Notes under the pieces: model-generated | Seen by the model: only the letters and a program-made list of their open reading frames with translations | Told to the model about the DNA's origin: nothing | Databases searched by the model: none | Assembly: GCF_016629525.1 (NCBI RefSeq) | Contig: NZ_AP024269.1 | Location: forward strand, 5,136,501 to 5,200,500 | Length of the DNA: 64,000 nt | Direction: 5' to 3' | Source: Kaistia sp. 32K | Lineage (GTDB): Bacteria > Pseudomonadota > Alphaproteobacteria > Rhizobiales > Kaistiaceae | Position numbers and translations under genes: made by a program | In this document: piece after piece, positions 8,548 through 17,444 of the stretch | Numbering within the stretch: the first letter of the stretch is position 1 | How the letters are laid out: the number at the start of each line of letters is the position of its first letter

Positions 8548-8560
8548 ACCTGGCTTTCTT

Positions 8561-8600
8561 ATTCTCAGACGAGCTTCTTGATCCTCAGACGAGCTTCTTG
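8561..8600. repeat. 20-base tandem duplication of the argG 3' end
   Basis: Two units, 8561-8580 and 8581-8600, are identical at 19 of 20 bases (ATYCTCAGACGAGCTTCTTG). The second contains the last codons and stop of argG, so the first is a copy of the coding end lying after the stop. Confidence 0.9.
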
Positions 8601-9799
8601 CGGGCGGCGAGCGTCCGCAGGCGAAGCGCGTTCAGCCGGATGAAGCCGGCCGCGTCCTTCTGGTCGTAGGCGCCGCGATCGTCCTCGAAGGTGACGAGCG
8701 CGTCCGAATAGAGCGACTTCGGCGACGAGCGGCCGACGACGATGGTGTTGCCCTTGTAGAGCTTCAGCCGCACCGTGCCCTCGACATGCTCCTGGCTCTT
8801 GTCGATCAGCGCCTGCAGCATCTCGCGCTCCGGGGCGAACCAGAAGCCGTAATAGATCAGCTCCGCATAGCGGGGCATGATCGAATCCTTGAGATGCGCG
8901 GCCTCGCGGTCGAGCGTCAGGCTCTCGATGGCGCGGTGGGCGGCGAGCAGGATGGTGCCGCCGGGCGTCTCGTAGATGCCGCGCGACTTCATGCCGACGA
9001 AGCGGTTCTCGACCAGGTCGATGCGGCCGATGCCGTTGTCGCGGCCGAGCTCGTTCAGCTTGGTCAGGATCGTCGCCGGCGACATGTGCACGCCGTTGAT
9101 GGAAACCGGGTCGCCCTTCTCGAAGCCGATCTCGACATAGGTGGCCTCGTCCGGGGCATCTTCCGGCGCGACGGTGCGCATGAAGACGTAGGGCGGGGCT
9201 TCCTGCGCCGGGTCTTCCAGAACCTTGCCCTCGGAGGAGGAGTGCAGCAGGTTGGCGTCGACGGAGAACGGCGCCTCGCCGCGCTTGTCCTTCGGCACGG
9301 GGATCTGGTTCTTCTCGGCGAAGTCGAGCAGGTCGGTGCGCGACTTGAAGTCCCACTCGCGCCAGGGCGCGATCACCTTGATGTTCGGGTCGAGCGCGTA
9401 AGCCGAGAGCTCGAAGCGGACCTGGTCGTTGCCCTTGCCGGTGGCGCCATGGGCGATGGCGTCGGCGCCGGTCTCATGCGCGATCTCGACGAGGCGCTTG
9501 GCGATCAGCGGCCGGGCGATCGAGGTGCCGAGCAGGTAGGTGCCCTCGTAGAGCGCATTGGCGCGGAACATCGGGAACACGAAGTCGCGGACGAATTCCT
9601 CGCGCACATCCTCGATGTAGATCTGCTTGATGCCCATCATCTCGGCCTTCTTGCGGGCCGGCTCAAGTTCTTCGCCCTGACCGAGGTCAGCGGTGAAGGT
9701 GATGACCTCAGCGCCGTATTCGAGCTGGAGCCACTTCAGGATGATGGAGGTGTCGAGCCCGCCCGAATAGGCGAGGACGACCTTCTTGACATCGGACAT
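8585..9799 (-). CDS. argG: Argininosuccinate synthase
   Basis: A 404-residue protein of normal length that joins citrulline and aspartate using ATP, the penultimate step of arginine synthesis. The N-terminal PP-loop [17 protein letters not shown], the [11 protein letters not shown] segment and the citrulline/aspartate-binding [14 protein letters not shown] motif are all present. It starts at ATG 9799, 40 bases after a plausible promoter. It is a single-gene unit ending in a hairpin, and its terminal codons are duplicated just after the stop. Confidence 0.97.
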   Translation of the reverse strand: MSDVKKVVLAYSGGLDTSIILKWLQLEYGAEVITFTADLGQGEELEPARKKAEMMGIKQIYIEDVREEFVRDFVFPMFRANALYEGTYLLGTSIARPLIAKRLVEIAHETGADAIAHGATGKGNDQVRFELSAYALDPNIKVIAPWREWDFKSRTDLLDFAEKNQIPVPKDKRGEAPFSVDANLLHSSSEGKVLEDPAQEAPPYVFMRTVAPEDAPDEATYVEIGFEKGDPVSINGVHMSPATILTKLNELGRDNGIGRIDLVENRFVGMKSRGIYETPGGTILLAAHRAIESLTLDREAAHLKDSIMPRYAELIYYGFWFAPEREMLQALIDKSQEHVEGTVRLKLYKGNTIVVGRSSPKSLYSDALVTFEDDRGAYDQKDAAGFIRLNALRLRTLAARKKLV

Positions 9800-9836
9800 G
9801 GTAAGGCCGTTTCCGCGAAGATGAAGGATGGCAGCG

Positions 9837-9865
9837 CTTATAGTATGCGCGTCGGAGAGCGGCAA
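9837..9865 (-). promoter_or_regulatory. Probable argG promoter
   Basis: On the minus strand TTGCCG (9865-9860) is separated by 17 bases from TATAAG (9842-9837). Transcription would begin near 9830, leaving a leader of about 30 bases. Both hexamers resemble the sigma-70 consensus. Confidence 0.5.
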
Positions 9866-9936
9866 CCGCAGTGGCGCCGGGCGCGAATGCGCCACGTCTC
9901 TTCGCGCGACGCCGCGTCCGCCTCGCTCGAAAATGC

Positions 9937-11544
9937 TTAGTCGGCAACGCCGGCGCAGAGCGGCACGGTCTCGAGCGGCGCGATCGGCTGGTCGAGCCGG
10001 TAGAGCTGGTATTGCCGGGCGGAGGTCGGGCCGCTCGCGACCGTCAGCCGTCCCTTGTCCTCGACGCTGCCGAAGAAACGGGCGAGGCGCGCCGGATCGG
10101 CGTATTCGACGACGAGCAGGGTCGGCCCGGTCGGCGGATGATCGACGATGCTGCGCGTCAGCTCGAACTGGTTGTCCGGGCCCGGATCGTCCGGCCAGAC
10201 GGTGACGGCGACGGGGTCGTCGCGCAGGTAGTAGACGAGCGCCGCCGCGTCGGCGCGGCTGACCGTCGTCACCATGGTCGCGCCGGACGTTGTCGCTTCG
10301 GTGCGGACCGCGTCGCCGAGCCGGCTCCAGCCGAGCACCTGGCGGTAGATGTCGCCACGCTTCAGGAGCGGCAGCGTCACCTTGTCGGCGATGACATTGC
10401 CGACCAAGAGCACGAGCTGCGCGACGACGCCGAGGGCGAGGCCCGCCTGCACCAGGCGGAAGCGGCCGGTGCGGATCAGGAAAGCGGTGCCGAGGAGGGC
10501 GGTGGCGACGAGGCCGGAGGCGGCCCAGTTGGCGTTGGTGGTGGTCAGTATGCTGGCGACGGTGACGACCAGGATCACCGGCAGCGCGAAGGCGAGGAGC
10601 AGCCGGTCCTCGTCCGGCACACTTTGGCGCCAGGCCGTGATCGCCGCGGCCAGCGCTGCGCCCATCAGGAACGGCCCGATGATGCCGAACTGGGCGGCGA
10701 GGAAGCCGATGGCGTTGCCGAGGCTGAGCTTCAGCCCGTCGCCCGAGATGTTCTCGTTGGTATGGCGCAGCGTGACCAGGCCGTTGTTCAGGTTCCACCA
10801 GACATTGGGCGCGAGCAGCAGCAGCCCGATGGCGACGGCGAGCCAGAACCGGCCGGAGCGCAGCACGGCGCGCGATGACGGATCGAGGATGGCGGCGATC
10901 ACGGCGCAGCCGATGAAATAGGCCATGGCGTATTTGGCCAGCATGCCGCAGCCGAGCGCCGCGCCGAGCAGCAGGCTCCAGCGATAGTCGCCGCCGGCGC
11001 GCAGCCGGACGAAGGCGTAGAGCGCCAGCGCCCAGAAGAACAAGAGCAGCACGTCGGTCGACAGGATCGCCGAGGAGAAGGCGACGCCCGGCGCCAGCCC
11101 GAAGCCGAGCGACGCCCAGAACGCGACGCGGCGGTCGTAGAGCGCGATGCCGATGGCGTAGATCACGAGCGAGGTGCCGAAATAGAACAGCGGCGACGGC
11201 GCCCGCACGCAGGCCTCGGCCGTGCCGCAGACCATATTGGCGGCGGCGATGGTCCAGCCGATCAGCGGCGGTTTCGAGAAATAGCCGAAGGCGAGGTGGC
11301 GCGACCAATCCCAATATTGCGCCTCGTCGACCTGCAGGTCGGTCACCGAGAAGCGCAGCGCCAGCAGGCGCGCAATTGTGAGGAGGGCGAGCCCGAGGAC
11401 GAGCAGGCCGAAGCGGCTCTCCGCCAAGGGTTTCGCGGTCGCGTTTATCTCAAGTCGAGGGCCCAATCCGGTCCAGCCCGCTGCTGCTGCCTTGGCCCGA
11501 TGGCCACCGGCGCGCAATACGCCTGAACGCCGGCTGCGAGGCAA
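9937..11544 (-). CDS. ArnT-like membrane glycosyltransferase (GT39/GT83 type)
   Basis: Up to 535 residues with about ten or more hydrophobic helices and a soluble C-terminal region of about 150 residues. The first periplasmic loop carries the family acidic motif [20 protein letters not shown], used by polyprenyl-phosphate-sugar-dependent transferases such as ArnT. It probably adds a sugar to lipid A or another envelope lipid. The ATG at 11544 would overlap the PAP2 gene by 95 bases. A TTG at 11466, overlapping by 17 bases and just before the first helix, is an alternative start. Its coupling with the PAP2-type phosphatase suggests a shared role in lipid modification. Confidence 0.8.
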   Translation of the reverse strand: MPRSRRSGVLRAGGHRAKAAAAGWTGLGPRLEINATAKPLAESRFGLLVLGLALLTIARLLALRFSVTDLQVDEAQYWDWSRHLAFGYFSKPPLIGWTIAAANMVCGTAEACVRAPSPLFYFGTSLVIYAIGIALYDRRVAFWASLGFGLAPGVAFSSAILSTDVLLLFFWALALYAFVRLRAGGDYRWSLLLGAALGCGMLAKYAMAYFIGCAVIAAILDPSSRAVLRSGRFWLAVAIGLLLLAPNVWWNLNNGLVTLRHTNENISGDGLKLSLGNAIGFLAAQFGIIGPFLMGAALAAAITAWRQSVPDEDRLLLAFALPVILVVTVASILTTTNANWAASGLVATALLGTAFLIRTGRFRLVQAGLALGVVAQLVLLVGNVIADKVTLPLLKRGDIYRQVLGWSRLGDAVRTEATTSGATMVTTVSRADAAALVYYLRDDPVAVTVWPDDPGPDNQFELTRSIVDHPPTGPTLLVVEYADPARLARFFGSVEDKGRLTVASGPTSARQYQLYRLDQPIAPLETVPLCAGVAD

Positions 11545-12328
11545 GCGCGACCTTTAGGAGCGCGCTTTCTGTCGCAGCGTCGATCCGGCTGCGGAACGGT
11601 TCCTCCAGCATGACGCGGGCGAGACCCAGCATGACGACGAGCATGAGGCTCCAGGAGATCAGCATGTCGGAGAGGAAATGGCCGCCGAAGGCGAGGCGGT
11701 TGAGCGAGAGGGCGAGGGCGACGAGCCCGATCGCCATCGCCAGGGCGCGCCGATGGCGCGGCGGCGCCAGCAGGACGAGGCCGAGCAGCCAGAAGGCCGA
11801 GGCCGCCTCGCCGGAGGAGAAGGAGCAGTTGGAATGGCAGGCGCCGCTGATCTTCCAGGCGGTTTCGAACGGCGCGCCGCCGCCGAACAGGTCGACCTGG
11901 ACCGGGCGCGGCCGGCCCCAGAGCGATTTCAACACGCCGTTGACGATCAGGCCCGGTCCGAGCGCCAGCGTGGCGAGCAGGTACCAGACCTTGCTGGCGC
12001 GGATCGGCATCGGGCGGGAAGGGCGGGCGAGTTTCGTCGCGAGGCTGGCGATCAGGACGACGCAGATCACGAAGACGAGGTTGGTGCCGAACCCGCGCAG
12101 CGCCCCGAGCAGCGGCGAGCGCGAGGCGGGGAAATCATCGCCGGCGTAGAAGAGCGCGGCGACGCGGATGTCGAGCGCCGGGAAGAGCACGAAGATAGCT
12201 GAAATTACCGCCAGGAGGCTGATGGCGAGCCAGAAGCGACGCTCCGTCGAACGCCCTGTCGGCGCTTCATGGCGGGCCGCCAGATCGCCGCCGGAAAGAG
12301 CCTGTCGTTCCACGGTCGGGATTCCCAT
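11450..12328 (-). CDS. PAP2-family membrane phosphatase (lipid A phosphatase-like)
   Basis: A 292-residue membrane protein with about six helices. The tripartite acid-phosphatase signature is present but altered: KSLWGRPRP, then FSSGEAASAF where PSGH is usual, then NRLAFGGHFLSD with the Arg, His and Asp of the third motif. Substitution of the motif-2 His by Glu occurs in some alphaproteobacterial relatives as far as I recall. It likely dephosphorylates a lipid phosphate in the envelope. It is upstream of, and overlaps, the ArnT-like gene, so they form one unit. Confidence 0.8.
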   Translation of the reverse strand: MGIPTVERQALSGGDLAARHEAPTGRSTERRFWLAISLLAVISAIFVLFPALDIRVAALFYAGDDFPASRSPLLGALRGFGTNLVFVICVVLIASLATKLARPSRPMPIRASKVWYLLATLALGPGLIVNGVLKSLWGRPRPVQVDLFGGGAPFETAWKISGACHSNCSFSSGEAASAFWLLGLVLLAPPRHRRALAMAIGLVALALSLNRLAFGGHFLSDMLISWSLMLVVMLGLARVMLEEPFRSRIDAATESALLKVALASQPAFRRIARRWPSGQGSSSGLDRIGPST

Positions 12329-12481
12329 TCGATTGCGGATCGGCCTTTCGGCCAGGTCGCGAATGGGAATAGCGCATGGTCTGTGACAGCCGTCAGACAG
12401 TTCCGGCCGCGTCTGGCAAAAGCCGAACGCGGCCGGGCGATCCTGTGATCTGCGCGGGCGGGGCCCGGCGGGTCCGAGGCC

Positions 12482-12967
12482 TTATTCGGCGTCGTTGGAG
12501 GGGGCGGCCTGCAGCTGGGCGTAGAGCTCCTTGCCGAGGTCGTTCAGGAGGCCGAGCTGGGTCTCGAGGAAGTCGATATGGCCTTCCTCGTCATGCATCA
12601 GCTCTTCGAACAGCGCCATCGAGACATAGTCGCCGGCGGCATGGCAGACGTCGCGGCCTTCCTTGTAGTAGTTGCGCGCCGTGTATTCGCCGCGCAGGTC
12701 CGCCTCGAGGACTTCCTTGATGTTCTGGCCGATCTCGAGCGGGTCCAGCACCTGCAGGTTGGGGAAGCCGTCCAGGAAGATGATGCGCGCGATCAGCTTG
12801 TCGGCGTGGTGCATCTCTTCGATCGACTCGGCCCGTTCCTTCTTGGCGAGCTTGGTGTAGCCCCAATCCTCGGTCAGCCGGTAGTGCAGCCAGTACTGGT
12901 TGACGGCCGTCAGCTCGAGGCGAAGCGCCCGGTTGAGATATTCGATGACCTTAGCATCGCCCTTCAT
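12482..12967 (-). CDS. bfr: Bacterioferritin
   Basis: A 161-residue iron-storage subunit. All diiron ferroxidase ligands are in their canonical numbered positions: Glu18, Glu51, His54, Glu94, Glu127 and His130. Met52, the haem ligand at the subunit interface, is also present. The protein oxidises Fe(II) and stores it as a mineral in a 24-subunit shell. The ATG at 12967 follows AAAAGGACG. An Irr-box-like palindrome sits 15 bases upstream of the start, so iron control by Irr is likely. bfd lies immediately upstream on the same strand. Confidence 0.97.
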   Translation of the reverse strand: MKGDAKVIEYLNRALRLELTAVNQYWLHYRLTEDWGYTKLAKKERAESIEEMHHADKLIARIIFLDGFPNLQVLDPLEIGQNIKEVLEADLRGEYTARNYYKEGRDVCHAAGDYVSMALFEELMHDEEGHIDFLETQLGLLNDLGKELYAQLQAAPSNDAE

Positions 12968-12981
12968 GGCGTCGTCCTTTT

Positions 12982-12996
12982 CTGGAATTATTCTAA
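12982..12996 (-). promoter_or_regulatory. Irr-box (ICE)-like element upstream of bfr
   Basis: Read on the minus strand: TTAGAATAATTCCAG, a near-perfect TTAGAA-N3-TTCTAA inverted repeat. This is the form of the iron control element recognised by Irr in rhizobia. It lies between bfd and bfr. Confidence 0.55.
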
Positions 12997-13103
12997 TTCG
13001 AGAATAGGGCGTGCCAAAGGGATCGTCAAACCGAATTGCGACCCTGAGTGGCGCGGCTGTGAGTTCAGCGGAAGAGCTCAGCCCATGTGCTCAACCGAAA
13101 AGC

Positions 13104-13355
13104 TCAGCCGAAGAGCGCGACGTCCTCGCTGTCCTCGGCGCCGCTGCCGAGCGGCTCGGGGCAGGTGATGAGGGCGCCGGATTCAGCCAGAAGCTTGCGC
13201 ACCAGTGCGAAGCAGACGGTGCACTGCGCCTTCATGCCGAGCGCGCGATAGACGCGGGCCGGTGTCAGCGGCTTGCCCGGCGTCTCGCGCGCCAGACGCT
13301 CGGCCGTCTCGAGGACGAGGGCCTTGGTGAGGGTATTGCAGGAACAGACGATCAT
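13104..13355 (-). CDS. bfd: Bacterioferritin-associated ferredoxin
   Basis: An 83-residue [2Fe-2S] protein with the Bfd cysteine pattern CSC (Cys4, Cys6) and CTVC (Cys45, Cys48). It passes electrons to bacterioferritin haem to release stored iron. It is followed by an acidic C-terminal tail (GSGAEDSEDVALFG), slightly longer than E. coli Bfd. It is placed just before bfr on the same strand, 136 bases away, with a separate iron-type operator in between, so bfr may have its own promoter. Confidence 0.93.
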   Translation of the reverse strand: MIVCSCNTLTKALVLETAERLARETPGKPLTPARVYRALGMKAQCTVCFALVRKLLAESGALITCPEPLGSGAEDSEDVALFG

Positions 13356-13570
13356 GACAGGAGAGGCTGCCTCCGTGGGCTTCCGTTTCGTCAGACATAG
13401 GGTTCGGCCGGCCGCGCCGCTACCGGCTCGCCGGTCCTCGCTCCTATGTGTCGCAGCCGCGCCGCCGCTTGGCCATCCCTCATTCGCCGCCAGCGCGGCA
13501 TTTCGATGGCGCTCGGCCCTTCCGGCCGCGCCCTGCGGCGCGGGCCGGAGCCTGCTTCGCCCGAAACGCC

Positions 13571-14266
13571 TTAGCGGCTGACGACGGCCAGGAAGAGAAT
13601 GACGACGATCAGCGCCAGCAGGCCCCAGACATAGGGACCGCCGAGGAAGCCGCGTCCGGCCGCGACCTCGACCTCTTCCTCGATCTCCTCGGCGACTTCG
13701 CCGAGATTGAGCGACTCGTCGTCGATCTTGTGCTCGATGCGGTCGGTCAGTTCCTCGTTGGCAGCCGCGTCGGCGGGCTCGGCCTGGGGCGGGGTGGTCA
13801 GCGGGGTTGAGGCCATCGTCGGCTCGTCTCCAGAAAATCGGTTGGCAAGTGCGCCGAAAAATTCATCGGCCATCTTCTTGGCCGTGGTGTCTATCAGTCT
13901 TGAGCCGAGTTGCGCCAGCGTGCCGCCGACCTGACCCTGCATCGCGCAGCTTACGCGCGTCGCGCCGTTCTCCTCGGCGAGCCGCACATCGGTGCTGCCC
14001 CGGACGAAACCCGCGCCGCTGCCCTGGCCTTCGCCGCGGATCGTGTAGCTCTCGGGCGGGTTCACGTTGGAAAGCGTGGCCTGCCCGACGAAGGTTGCGG
14101 CTACGGGGCCGATCTTGGCGGCGACCCGGATACTAAAGGAGTCCGGCCCGGTCCGGGTCAGCGCCTCGCAGCCGGGAATGCAGGCTTTCACGACATCCGG
14201 ATCGTTCAGCGCCCGCCATACCGCGTCGCGTCCGGCGGGGATCCGGTATTCACCCCTCCACTCCAT
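13571..14266 (-). CDS. CoxG-like SRPBCC-domain protein, membrane-anchored
   Basis: A 231-residue protein. Residues 1-145 form an SRPBCC (CoxG) domain starting MEWRGEYRIPAGRDAVWRAL. A linker rich in Ala, Pro and Glu (EEIEEEVEVAAG) follows, then a single C-terminal helix (VWGLLALIVVILFLAVV). CoxG helps recruit CO dehydrogenase or related molybdenum hydroxylases to the membrane. No coxMSL genes are nearby, so the partner is unknown. The start at 14266 has GAGGA upstream and matches the family; an in-frame ATG at 14293 would add 9 residues. Confidence 0.8.
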   Translation of the reverse strand: MEWRGEYRIPAGRDAVWRALNDPDVVKACIPGCEALTRTGPDSFSIRVAAKIGPVAATFVGQATLSNVNPPESYTIRGEGQGSGAGFVRGSTDVRLAEENGATRVSCAMQGQVGGTLAQLGSRLIDTTAKKMADEFFGALANRFSGDEPTMASTPLTTPPQAEPADAAANEELTDRIEHKIDDESLNLGEVAEEIEEEVEVAAGRGFLGGPYVWGLLALIVVILFLAVVSR

Positions 14267-14415
14267 CAGCCATGGTCCTCGCTCGGCAGTCACAATCCGT
14301 GCGTGTCGAACCTTCTTGGATTATCTTGCACGCGCCCCCCGCGACGGCAAGCCGGGCATCGTCTTCCTCGCTCGCATCGATTGGCTTTCGGCGCGGCGAA
14401 GGCTATGAACCGGCC

Positions 14416-15396
14416 ATGACGATTTCTTCCGACATTTCTCCCGCGACGCGCGACACGAAGGCTCCGGCATCCCGCTGGCCGGTGATGCTCGAGACCGAGG
14501 GCTGGCCCGATTATGCGCTGATCGATTCCGGCCATGGCCGCAAGCTCGAGCGCTATGGCCCGTACCGCATCGTCCGGCCGGAGGCGCAGGCGCTCTGGAC
14601 GCCGCGCCTTTCGGCCGAGGAATGGGATCGCGCCGACGCGATCTTCACCGGCGCCAAGGACGAGGATTCCGACGGCCGCTGGAAGTACCGGAAGCCGATC
14701 GGCGAGACCTGGCCGATGGCCTGGCCGCTGCCGCGCGCCGTCGGCGAGGGCGAGGTGCGCTTCCTCGGCCGCTTCACCGCCTTCCGCCATGTCGGCTTCT
14801 TCCCCGAGCAGGAGATGCACTGGGCCTGGTTCGGCAAGAAGATCCGCGACGCGCAATATGCCGACAAGAAGCGCGTGCCCAAGGTGCTGAACCTGTTCGG
14901 CTATACCGGCATCGCCTCCTTCGTCGCGGCGATGGCCGGCGCGCAGGTGACGCATGTCGACGCCTCGAAGAAGGCGATCGGCTGGGCCCGCGACAACCAG
15001 ACCATGTCGGGGATCGCCGATCTGCCGGTGCGCTGGATCGTCGACGACGCGATGAAGTTCGTGCAGCGCGAAGTCCGCCGCGGCTCGAAATATGACGGCA
15101 TCATCCTCGATCCGCCAAAGTTCGGCCGCGGCCCGAATGGCGAGGTCTGGGACATTTTCGAGCGCCTGCCCGAAATGATGGCGCTCTGCCGCCAGCTGCT
15201 CGCCGACGACGCGCTGTTCCTCTGCCTTTCCGCCTATTCGATCCGCGCCTCGTTCATGGCGATCCACGAGACCTCGGCCGAGGCGCTCGCGGGCCTTTCG
15301 GGCACGCTCGAATCCGGCGAGCTGCTGATCCGCGAGGAAGGCGGCGGCCGCACCCTCTCCACGTCGCTCTTCTCCAGGTGGTCCCGCGATGGCTGA
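14416..15396 (+). CDS. Class I SAM-dependent methyltransferase (RlmI/RlmK-like)
   Basis: A 326-residue protein. The SAM-binding fold begins VLNLFGYTGIASFVAAMAGA; VTHVDASKKAIGWARDN supplies the acidic ribose-contacting residue; and YDGIILDPPKFGRGP carries the DPPK-type active-site motif of 23S rRNA cytosine methyltransferases. It lacks the N-terminal PUA domain of RlmI. The gene overlaps the next RNA methyltransferase by 8 bases, so both likely act in rRNA or tRNA modification from one transcript. Confidence 0.85.
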   Translation: MTISSDISPATRDTKAPASRWPVMLETEGWPDYALIDSGHGRKLERYGPYRIVRPEAQALWTPRLSAEEWDRADAIFTGAKDEDSDGRWKYRKPIGETWPMAWPLPRAVGEGEVRFLGRFTAFRHVGFFPEQEMHWAWFGKKIRDAQYADKKRVPKVLNLFGYTGIASFVAAMAGAQVTHVDASKKAIGWARDNQTMSGIADLPVRWIVDDAMKFVQREVRRGSKYDGIILDPPKFGRGPNGEVWDIFERLPEMMALCRQLLADDALFLCLSAYSIRASFMAIHETSAEALAGLSGTLESGELLIREEGGGRTLSTSLFSRWSRDG

Positions 15397-16225
15397 TCAT
15401 TCCCCGATTTCCGCGCCCGGCGCGGTCCGGACCATCACCAGCCTGACCAATCCGACGATCAAGGACATCCGCGCGCTCGCTCTCCCGAAGCACCGCAAGG
15501 AGAGCGGCCTCTTCGTCACCGAGGGCATGAAGCTGGTCGCCGACGCGGTCGAGGAAGACTGGCCGATCAAGATCCTCGTTTACGGCGCCAAGGTTGCCGA
15601 CCACCCCGTGGTCAAGCGCGTCGCGACGACGGCCCACGCAAGGGGCGGCGACGTCCTGGAAGTCTCGGAAGCGGTGCTCTCCAAAATCACCCGCCGCGAT
15701 AATCCGCAGATGGTCGTCGGCGTGTTCGAGCAGCGCCTGACGCCGAAGGCGGAGATCAAGCCCGGTCCCGCCGGCGTCTGGATCGCGCTCGAGGGCATCA
15801 AGGATCCCGGCAATCTCGGCACCATCATCCGCACGGCCGACGCGGTTGGCGCCGAGGGCGTCATCCTGGTCGGCGACACGGTCGATCCGTTCGGCGTCGA
15901 GGCGGTGCGCGCCACCATGGGCTCGATCTTCCACATGAAGCTCGCCCGCATGAACGTCGCCGAGTTCAAGGAATGGCGGAAGGGCTGGCCCGGCATCGTC
16001 GTCGGCACGCATCTCTCCGGCAAGTCCGACTATCGCACGATCGATTACGACCGGCCGGTGATGCTGTTCATGGGCAACGAGCAATCGGGGCTGCCGGACG
16101 ATCTCGCCGCGCTTTGCGATCACCTGGTCAAGATCCCGCAGGCGGGAAGGGCGGATTCGCTCAATCTCGCGATCGCCACCGGCGTGATGCTCTACGAAAT
16201 CCGCCGCGACAAGCTGAAGCTCTGA
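15389..16225 (+). CDS. SpoU-family (TrmH) RNA 2'-O-methyltransferase
   Basis: A 278-residue SPOUT-fold enzyme with an N-terminal substrate-binding domain (TITSLTNPTIKDIRALALPK) and the three SpoU motifs: NLGTIIRTADAVGA (motif 1), LFMGNEQSGLP (motif 2) and KIPQAGRADSLNLAIAT (motif 3). It transfers methyl to the ribose 2'-OH of rRNA or tRNA; target unknown. The start codon overlaps the upstream methyltransferase stop, so the two are translationally coupled. lspA follows 67 bases later. Confidence 0.9.
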   Translation: MADHSPISAPGAVRTITSLTNPTIKDIRALALPKHRKESGLFVTEGMKLVADAVEEDWPIKILVYGAKVADHPVVKRVATTAHARGGDVLEVSEAVLSKITRRDNPQMVVGVFEQRLTPKAEIKPGPAGVWIALEGIKDPGNLGTIIRTADAVGAEGVILVGDTVDPFGVEAVRATMGSIFHMKLARMNVAEFKEWRKGWPGIVVGTHLSGKSDYRTIDYDRPVMLFMGNEQSGLPDDLAALCDHLVKIPQAGRADSLNLAIATGVMLYEIRRDKLKL

Positions 16226-16292
16226 CGTCCCGCCGGTTCGCGGTGTCCCCCGCGAGCCGCCGCTCCCTTCGACCCAAACGCCGGGAACCGCG

Positions 16293-16811
16293 ATGAAGCA
16301 CGAGACGGACATCCAGGCCGAGACGGCCCGCATCCCCGGCCCGCTCTCGGCGCTCGGGCTTTCGATCATCATGCTGACCGTCGCGATCGACCAGTTGTCG
16401 AAATGGATCGCCGACGCCAATCTCGTCTACCAGCAGGGCATCGAGCTGGTGCCGAATTTCCTGGCGCTCTACCGCGTCAACAATACCGGCATCGCCTTTT
16501 CGCTCGGCAACAGCGCCGACAGCGTCATCCTGGTCATCCTGACCTCGATCGTCACGCTGGTCATCCTGTATGTCTGGCGCGGCTCGACCGAGGGCGGCCG
16601 CCTTGCGGCCGCCGGCTTCGCGCTGATCGTCGGCGGCGCGATCGGCAACCTGATCGACCGCGTCTGGCACGGCCACGTCATCGATTTCCTTTTCCTGCAC
16701 TGGGGCGCGCGCGGCTTCTTCGTCTTCAACCTGGCCGACGTCGCCCTCTCGATCGGCCCGGTCCTGCTCGCCTGGGTCTATTTGTTCCACGGCAGCAAGA
16801 AGGCGGGCTGA
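16293..16811 (+). CDS. lspA: Lipoprotein signal peptidase
   Basis: A 172-residue inner-membrane aspartic protease with four helices that removes signal peptides from diacylated prolipoproteins. The conserved boxes are present: AIDQLSKW near the N-terminus, RVNNTGIAFSL, and the two catalytic Asp boxes GNLIDRVWHGHVIDFL and FNLADVALSIG. It is last in the unit with the two RNA methyltransferases and is followed by a long repeat-filled gap. Confidence 0.95.
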   Translation: MKHETDIQAETARIPGPLSALGLSIIMLTVAIDQLSKWIADANLVYQQGIELVPNFLALYRVNNTGIAFSLGNSADSVILVILTSIVTLVILYVWRGSTEGGRLAAAGFALIVGGAIGNLIDRVWHGHVIDFLFLHWGARGFFVFNLADVALSIGPVLLAWVYLFHGSKKAG

Positions 16812-16844
16812 GGTCTCTTCCCGGAACCGCGCTGCTCCTTCACC

Positions 16845-16990
16845 TCTCCCTGTGGGAGAGGTGAATGAAGCAAGACCCTCTCCCGCGAGCGGGAGAGGGA
16901 GATCGCCGGCGCTCGTTGCTGCGTTCAATGCCAATGAAGCACGCTGACCGAAGCCCTCGCCCGCTTGCGGGAGAGGGTTGGGTGAGGGGC
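16845..16990. repeat. Short CCTCTCCC/GGGAGAGG palindromes after lspA
   Basis: Several stem-loops of the CCTCTCCCnnnGGGAGAGG type occur in tandem (for example CACCTCTCCCTGTGGGAGAG near 16852). They are related to the long units at 31731 and 58219. The first may also serve as the transcription end of lspA. Confidence 0.65.
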
Positions 16991-17003
16991 TTGTTGCCTC
17001 TTG

Positions 17004-17143
17004 CTTGAACCTCCCCCTTGAGGGGAGGTCGAAAACGCGCTTCGCGTTTTCGGGAAGGGGGGCGGCTTGTGACAACCCCGACGAAGAACCCCTCCCCAAG
17101 ACCGCTCGACGCGGTCTTGACCCTCCCTCAAGGGGAGGGTTCA
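17004..17143. repeat. Mosaic palindromic repeat, long copy 2 (140 bases)
   Basis: The same order of parts as 7495-7644: CTTGAACCTCCCCCT, an AAAACGCG/CGCGTTTT hairpin, GACGAAGA, CCCCTCCCCAAGACCGC, and AAGGGGAGGGTTCA. A truncated third copy (right end only) is at 17266-17298. Confidence 0.85.
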
Positions 17144-17150
17144 GGCCCTG

Positions 17151-17429
17151 CGTGCTTCGAGACGGCCCTGCGGGCCTCCTCAGCATGTTGAGGCCGGTAC
17201 TGGCGAATGGTGGGGGAGGGACAAAATCCCCAACATGCTGAGGAGCGGCCGGCGGCCCGCCTTCGGCGGTCTTGACCCTCCCTCAAGGGGTGGGTTCAGG
17301 CCGTGCGTGCTTCGAGATGGCCCTGCGGGCCTCCTCAGCATGATGAGATCGGTACTGGCGAGTGGTGGGGCAGGGACAAATCCCCAACATGCTGAGGAGC
17401 GGCCCATAGGCCGCGTCTCGAAGCACGCA
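17151..17429. repeat. Two tandem copies of the TGCTTCGAGA/CTCAGCATG inverted repeat
   Basis: Unit 1 (17151-17260) and unit 2 (17306-17429) each contain CGTGCTTCGAGA, CCCTGCGGGCCTCCTCAGCA and the inverted AACATGCTGAGGAGCGGCC. Unit 2 ends with the inverted TCTCGAAGCACG. They are separated by the truncated mosaic copy. A third member is at 31422-31553. No gene is supported between lspA and the URC4 gene. Confidence 0.8.
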
Positions 17430-17444
17430 CCCCGTCTCAGCCCC

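Noticed and set aside
8585..11314. A 909-codon minus-strand frame ending in argG
   Set aside because: ArgG starts at 9799; the upstream part is an out-of-frame reading of the ArnT-like gene, rich in Arg and Ala.
16812..17444. Possible CRISPR array after lspA
   Set aside because: Repeats are long palindromes of several families with unequal spacing, not short direct repeats with uniform spacers, and no cas gene is near.
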